A DNA stretch of 64,000 nt, from positions 5,074,001 through 5,138,000 of the forward strand of contig JADJBV010000001.1 in NCBI GenBank assembly GCA_016703535.1. Direction: 5' to 3'. Made by a program: the position numbers and the translations under genes. Positions within the stretch are counted from its first letter, which is position 1. Every line of letters begins with the position of its first letter. This DNA comes from Deltaproteobacteria bacterium. Its GTDB lineage: Bacteria; Myxococcota; Kuafuiibacteriia; Kuafuiibacteriales; Kuafuiibacteriaceae. Positions 59,893-64,000 of the stretch are shown here, piece by piece. The notes beneath the pieces were generated by a model that did no database searches, was not told the origin of the DNA, and saw only the letters and a program-made list of their open reading frames with translations.

Positions 59893-60488
59893 CCGAAGGC
59901 GATCCGGTGTTGGTCAACGAAGCGGCGCTGCGGCGCGAACGCCCGGAGCCCAAAGAGGACCTGCGCCCGCCTGGGCCGGGCCTCTACCTCTTCTTCGCGG
60001 GGATGACCGCCTGGGGTGCGTTTTATTTGGCGGCCTACGGCGGCGAAGATCTGCGCCCGCGCGGGGGAGATTCGCGGACCGCCCCACTTTTGGTGGTCCA
60101 GCGCGGGGTCGATGGAAAGCAGGTCTACACCGCGAACTGCGCGGTCTGCCACCAGGCCAACGGCCAAGGTTTGGCCGGGAACTTCCCGCCCCTGGCCGGG
60201 TCGTCCTGGGTCACCGAAGACCAGGAGACCATCGTCCGGATCTTGTTGCGGGGCATCGAAGGCCCGATCGAGGTCAAAGGCGTGACCTACAACGGCGTGA
60301 TGCCCGCCTTCCCGCACCTCTCGGATGAGCAGCTGGCCGCGGTCGCGACGTACGCCCGCGGCAACTTCGGCAACGAAGCCTCCCCGATCCCGGTGGAGTT
60401 GGTGGTCAAGTTGCGCCAGGCCCTGGCCAACCAGAAGGGAGCTTGGGCCGGCGGCGCCGCGCTGAAGGAAGCCCAAAAAGCGCCATGA
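59889..60488 (+). CDS. ccoP: cbb3 oxidase subunit III-like cytochrome c (CcoP), single haem
   Basis: This 199-residue protein has one membrane helix (GLYLFFAGMTAWGAFYLAAY) and only one haem motif: YTANCAVCHQANGQGLAGNF with the axial Met in VMPAFPHLSDEQLAAVATYA. Typical CcoP has two CxxCH sites; this one has lost or never had the second. The electron route is therefore probably CcoP haem to CcoO. It sits between ccoO and ccoI, overlapping both by four bases. Confidence 0.88.
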   Translation: MTEGDPVLVNEAALRRERPEPKEDLRPPGPGLYLFFAGMTAWGAFYLAAYGGEDLRPRGGDSRTAPLLVVQRGVDGKQVYTANCAVCHQANGQGLAGNFPPLAGSSWVTEDQETIVRILLRGIEGPIEVKGVTYNGVMPAFPHLSDEQLAAVATYARGNFGNEASPIPVELVVKLRQALANQKGAWAGGAALKEAQKAP

Positions 60489-62713
60489 CCTCCTTGCCCC
60501 TCGGCGAACCCCGGGCCGCCCTCGAAGGTGATCGGTCGCGATCGCCGGGCGCCGGGGAGCTGGTGAGCGGGCGCCTCGCGGTTTCGGGCATGTGGTGCGC
60601 CAGTTGTGCCCACGCCCTCGAGAAGGCCTTCGTGCGGGTCGACGGCGTCGAGGAAGTGTTGGTGAGCTTCGCGGCCGGTGAGGCGGTGGTCCGCTACGAT
60701 CCCGCCCGCACCACCCTGTTGGCGGTCGCGGCTCGGGCGACCACCCTCGGTTATGGGGCGACGGTGGCCACCGACGTTTCTTCGGCCACCTTCGACGCCA
60801 CCGAAGCGGCGATCCGAGATCTGAGCATCCGCTTGGCGGTCGCCTTGTTCTTCGGGATGTGGTCGATGGGCGCCTCGGGGGCGCTGCTGTTGGTGGACGG
60901 CCTGCCCCTCGCTACCGCCAGCGCCCTCGGTCGCTTGGCCTTCGTCGGCGCTCTCCCGATCGTCTTTTTCGCCGGAGCTCCTTTTTTGCGCGCGGCCTAC
61001 CGGACCACCTCGGTAGGGGCCCCGGGTATGGACACCTTGGTCGCCCTGGGGGCCCTTGCCTCTTTGGCGCTTTCGGGTTGGCACGCCCTCCGCGGGGACG
61101 GAGTGAGCTACGTCGACGCCGCCACCATGTTGGTGACCTTGTTGTTGGCGGGGCGGCTGATCGAACACCACGCTCGAAAGCGCGGCGTGGCGGCGGTGCG
61201 GGCATTGTTGTTCGAGCTGCCGCTGACGGTGAAGCAGGTCGCCTTTCCGCGAGGTGTCCCGACCGAACGGAGCGCCGCCACCTTGGAGCCCGACGCGTTG
61301 GTGGTGGTGGACCCGGGTGACGTGGTGGCGGTCGACGGCCTGGTGCAGTTGGGCCGGGCGGAGCTCGACACCAGCGCCATTTCGGGAGAGTCCCAGCCGA
61401 TCACCGTCGGCCGAGGGACCTTGGTCTTGGCCGGGAGCCGCGTCGTCGAAGGGCAAGTGACCTTGCGGGTCACCGCCTCCCCTGGTTCGCGGCGTATCGA
61501 TCTGTTGGCCCAACGGGCCCGGGAGTTGTTGGTCAGCCGCACCGGCCTGCAAGGGCTGGCCGAACGAGTGGCCCGGCGTTTGGTGCCGGGGTTGTTGATC
61601 CTGGCGGCGCTGGCGGTGTTGATCGGACTGTTCACCGCTCAAGGTTGGGAGGCCGCTTTGGTGCGGGGGGTGGCGGTGGTGGTGGTGACCTGTCCTTGTG
61701 CCCTCGGGTTGGCCACGCCCGCGGCGCTCCTGCAGGCGGTGGTCAACGCGCGGCGGCGAGGCATCGTGTTTCGTGACGGCGGTGCCCTGGAAGGAGCGGC
61801 CCGGATCACCGCGGTGGCCTTCGACAAAACCGGCACCCTCACCACCGGCAAACTTTGCATCAACCAGGTGGTGCGGCGCCCCGGGGCCGAAGCCCACGGG
61901 ATGACGTCGGACCTGGACCTGTTGGCCCTGGCCGCGGCCGTCGAAGGCGAGACCCAACACCCGGTCGCCGAGGCCCTCCGATTGGCGGCCACCGGGCAAG
62001 AGTGGCCGACGGTCACCGAACGCAAAGGCCACCTCGGCGTGGGGGTCACCGCTCGCTACGGCGCCCACCAGGTTGAAGTGCGCCGGGCGGAGTCGCCCGA
62101 GCCCACCTTGGCCCTGGTGATCGAAGTGGTCCTCGACGGAGTGGTGATCGGAGAGATCTGGCTGGAAGACCAGCTTCGCAAAGAGGCCCCCCAGGCGATC
62201 CAGAGGGCAAAGGAGGCCGGCCTTAGGGTCTACATGTTCAGCGGTGATCGGCCAGCCCGAGCGGCGGCCCTCGGCGTTCAGCTCGGCCTCGACCCCTCTC
62301 ACGTCGCGGGAGGCCTGGGGCCCGAACAAAAGGTGGAACGAGTGGAGGCCCTCAAGGCCGCGGGTGCCCAGGTGGCCTTCGTCGGCGATGGCGACAACGA
62401 CGCCGCCGCTTTGGCCGCGGCCGACCTGGGGATCGCGATGCAGGCCAGCACCCGGGCGGCCCTCGAGGCGGCGCCGGTGGTGCTCCAACAACACGGCTTA
62501 TCGACGGTGCTCGACACCATCGTTTTGGCCCAACGAACCTCCCGAATCATGCGACAAAACCTGGGTTTTGCGGTGCTCTTCAACGGGATCATGATCCCGG
62601 CGGCGATGGCCGGTTGGGTCACGCCCGGTTGGGCAGCCTTGGCCATGGGCACCAGCTCCTTGGCCGTGACCCTCAACGCGCTGCGGGTGCGGCTCCCTCG
62701 GGCCAAGAGTTAG
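60485..62713 (+). CDS. ccoI: CcoI/FixI-type copper-transporting P-type ATPase
   Basis: This 742-residue P1B-type ATPase has an N-terminal metal-binding domain with MWCASCAHALEK, eight helices with VVVTCPCALGLATPAALLQA, and phosphorylation site DKTGTLTTGK. SGESQPI is the TGES equivalent, and the hinge is GDGDNDAAAL. CcoI delivers copper for assembly of the cbb3 CuB centre. The position directly after ccoNOP fits this role. It overlaps ccoP (ATGA). Its stop shares bases with the convergent rsgA stop. Confidence 0.93.
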   Translation: MTSLPLGEPRAALEGDRSRSPGAGELVSGRLAVSGMWCASCAHALEKAFVRVDGVEEVLVSFAAGEAVVRYDPARTTLLAVAARATTLGYGATVATDVSSATFDATEAAIRDLSIRLAVALFFGMWSMGASGALLLVDGLPLATASALGRLAFVGALPIVFFAGAPFLRAAYRTTSVGAPGMDTLVALGALASLALSGWHALRGDGVSYVDAATMLVTLLLAGRLIEHHARKRGVAAVRALLFELPLTVKQVAFPRGVPTERSAATLEPDALVVVDPGDVVAVDGLVQLGRAELDTSAISGESQPITVGRGTLVLAGSRVVEGQVTLRVTASPGSRRIDLLAQRARELLVSRTGLQGLAERVARRLVPGLLILAALAVLIGLFTAQGWEAALVRGVAVVVVTCPCALGLATPAALLQAVVNARRRGIVFRDGGALEGAARITAVAFDKTGTLTTGKLCINQVVRRPGAEAHGMTSDLDLLALAAAVEGETQHPVAEALRLAATGQEWPTVTERKGHLGVGVTARYGAHQVEVRRAESPEPTLALVIEVVLDGVVIGEIWLEDQLRKEAPQAIQRAKEAGLRVYMFSGDRPARAAALGVQLGLDPSHVAGGLGPEQKVERVEALKAAGAQVAFVGDGDNDAAALAAADLGIAMQASTRAALEAAPVVLQQHGLSTVLDTIVLAQRTSRIMRQNLGFAVLFNGIMIPAAMAGWVTPGWAALAMGTSSLAVTLNALRVRLPRAKS

Positions 62714-63801
62714 CGACGTTTGTTGCGGCTGGCCTGCCAGGCGGCGCTGGTCATCGTGCGTTCCTTGGCTTTCCGTTCGGCCCGGAGCTGAGGTGATCGT
62801 TTGGCGTCTTCGTAGGCGATCTCTTGGCGCAACTTCAAGAAACTCTGAAAACGGTCGTCGCTGAGGGATCCGTCTTCGAGGGCGGCTTTGACCCGGCAGC
62901 CCGGTTCGGTCTCGTGGCGACAATCATCGAAGCGGCACTGTCGGGCCCATTCCTCGACGTCGGCGAAGGTGTCGCCCAAACTTTCTTCTTCGGGCAAAAG
63001 CTGGAGCTCCCGCATCCCAGGGGTGTCGATGATCAGGCCGCCGCTGGGGAGGGACAACAACTCCCGATGGGTGGTGGTGTGTTTGCCCCGTTGATCGTGG
63101 GCCCGCACCTCGTTGGTCACCATCCGGGCCTCCCCAAAAAGTGCGTTGACCAAGGTCGACTTTCCGGCGCCCGAAGAGCCCAACATGGCGACGGTGATCC
63201 CTGGGCCCAAGTATCCGTGCAGCTCCGGCAGGCCAAGTCCGGTGATGGCGCTGACCAGATACACCGGAGCTTCGCCGGCGATCACTTGGACCTCACTTCG
63301 TTTGGCTTCGGGATCCGAGATCAGATCCACCTTGTTGAGCACGATGACCGGCCGAACCCCGCCGTCCCGGGCCAGAGCCAAGGCCCGCTCCAGCCGCCGC
63401 AGGTTGTAGTCGCCGTCGAGGCCGGCCACCAAAAACGCCCAGTCGATGTTGGCCGCCACCACCTGCTCGGCCAAACCTTCACCGCTGCCGGGAGCCTTGC
63501 GGGCGAAGCGGGAACGCCGGGGCAAGAGGCCGTGGACCCGAGCCCGGCCCGGCTCGTCCAGGGGTTCGAGGATCACCCAGTCGCCCGTCACCAACACGGT
63601 GCCCTGCTCTTCCAGGGTCTTCTTGAGCCGGCCGCTGGGGGTGGCTCGATAGGTGGTGTCATCGCCGATGGCGGTCACCCAACCTCGGTCTTGTCGAGTG
63701 ACCCGGGCGGGCACCAGGGGCCGGCCCTTTTGGGGGAGCTCCCCCTGGAGCTCGGCGAAGGCTTCCTGCCAAGCCTGATCCCAGCCCAGCCCGCCCAACA
63801 T
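62710..63801 (-). CDS. rsgA: Ribosome small subunit-dependent GTPase A (RsgA)
   Basis: This 363-residue protein has an OB-fold (about 25-110) followed by a circularly permuted GTPase: G4 NKVD precedes G1 GSSGAGKSTLVNALFG, then IIDTPGMRELQL. The Zn knuckle CRFDDCRHETEPGC is near the end. RsgA checks the maturing 30S subunit and releases RbfA. The C-terminus is Lys/Arg-rich. It converges with ccoI (stops overlap) and lies 5 bp downstream of the NUDIX gene end. Confidence 0.95.
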   Translation of the reverse strand: MLGGLGWDQAWQEAFAELQGELPQKGRPLVPARVTRQDRGWVTAIGDDTTYRATPSGRLKKTLEEQGTVLVTGDWVILEPLDEPGRARVHGLLPRRSRFARKAPGSGEGLAEQVVAANIDWAFLVAGLDGDYNLRRLERALALARDGGVRPVIVLNKVDLISDPEAKRSEVQVIAGEAPVYLVSAITGLGLPELHGYLGPGITVAMLGSSGAGKSTLVNALFGEARMVTNEVRAHDQRGKHTTTHRELLSLPSGGLIIDTPGMRELQLLPEEESLGDTFADVEEWARQCRFDDCRHETEPGCRVKAALEDGSLSDDRFQSFLKLRQEIAYEDAKRSPQLRAERKAKERTMTSAAWQASRNKRR

Positions 63802-63806
63802 GAGTG

Positions 63807-64000
63807 TTACTCAGACTCGGAGAGGAGCTTGTCCACCGTCGCCTGATCGGCGCCCGGGAACTCGTAGTCGTCCAGATCTTGCGGCGCCACCCAGTGGTAG
63901 TCGTGGATGCCGATCTTCTGGATCAAGTGTTCGGGGGTCTTGAGCCGGCAACGATAGACCCTAAAGTCGATGACGTAGGCCTCGTACTCGTGGGTCACGG
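63807..64000 (-). CDS. NUDIX hydrolase, C-terminal part (start outside window)
   Basis: The in-window part begins at the window edge with THEYEAYVIDFRVYRCRLKT and continues IHDYHWVAPQDLDDYEFPGA to a stop at 63807. The string of a His-Tyr strand, YxCxL, then W-V, DL, FPGAD near the C-terminus is typical for MutT-type NUDIX hydrolases, which remove oxidised or modified nucleotides. The catalytic NUDIX box lies beyond the edge and cannot be checked. The specific substrate is unknown. Confidence 0.72.
   Translation of the reverse strand, partial: VTHEYEAYVIDFRVYRCRLKTPEHLIQKIGIHDYHWVAPQDLDDYEFPGADQATVDKLLSESE

Overview
The window looks like chromosome of a high-GC, Gram-negative member of the Myxococcota (or a close deltaproteobacterial relative). 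The best evidence is an adjacent mglB-mglA pair (Roadblock protein plus small Ras-like GTPase) that closely resembles the Myxococcus pair as I remember it. Other support comes from an AgmX/PglI-like lipoprotein, a Ser/Thr kinase with cyclic-nucleotide domains, a pseudokinase, many lipoproteins and very large lipoprotein metalloproteases. I saw no phage, insertion sequence, rRNA, tRNA or CRISPR array. Genes are packed: neighbours on one strand often overlap by four bases (ATGA, GTGA or TTGA), and many convergent pairs are only a few bases apart.

Layout. 1-3660 (minus): a TRAP transporter operon dctP-dctQ-dctM, followed by a ClC-type chloride channel cut by the window edge. 3733-6439 (plus): a universal stress protein, a patatin-like lipase and a DUF4190/pilin-like membrane protein, all overlapping. 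6448-15577 (minus): a long run with pgpH-like HD phosphohydrolase, ybeY, a PLP-dependent aldolase/racemase-fold enzyme, a solitary nuoD, pyrC, an M43-like protease, a HEAT protein and an ETF-beta-methyltransferase-like protein. 15639-19753 (plus): a 72-bp tandem repeat, speA, a promoter with a structured leader, and pcnB. 19757-24229 (minus): a GT39-like membrane enzyme, a 38-residue basic protein that is easily missed, a TPR protein with 21 copies of an 8-residue charged repeat, and an RlmI-like methyltransferase.

24345-45668: a lipoprotein, a strong bidirectional hairpin terminator, two paralogous giant zinc-metalloprotease lipoproteins (about 1,460 and 1,350 residues), a CBM9-like lipoprotein operon, small secreted and beta-barrel proteins (one an internally duplicated barrel), a DUF3060 protein, a YheT-like hydrolase, an ATP-grasp ligase fused to a SET-like domain, a fatty-acid desaturase and an Ig/CarboxypepD-like lipoprotein.

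45763-54659: a Ser/Thr kinase with two cyclic-nucleotide-binding domains, a paraoxonase-like protein, a small lipoprotein and, on the minus strand, mglB-mglA translationally coupled to a large periplasmic-propeller hybrid histidine kinase whose start appears to be CTG. 54787-64000: mutY split by a one-base shift at a C6A6 run, a Sel1-containing pseudokinase, a compact cbb3 oxidase operon (CcoS-CcoN fusion, CcoO, monohaem CcoP, CcoI copper ATPase), rsgA, and the end of a NUDIX hydrolase gene.

The main observations to pursue are the MglA-coupled sensor kinase with its CTG start, the split mutY, the ATP-grasp/SET fusion, the CcoS-CcoN fusion, the DUF4190-pilin hybrid, the duplicated acidic tail on DctM, the octad-repeat protein, the 72-bp repeat and the structured pcnB leader.
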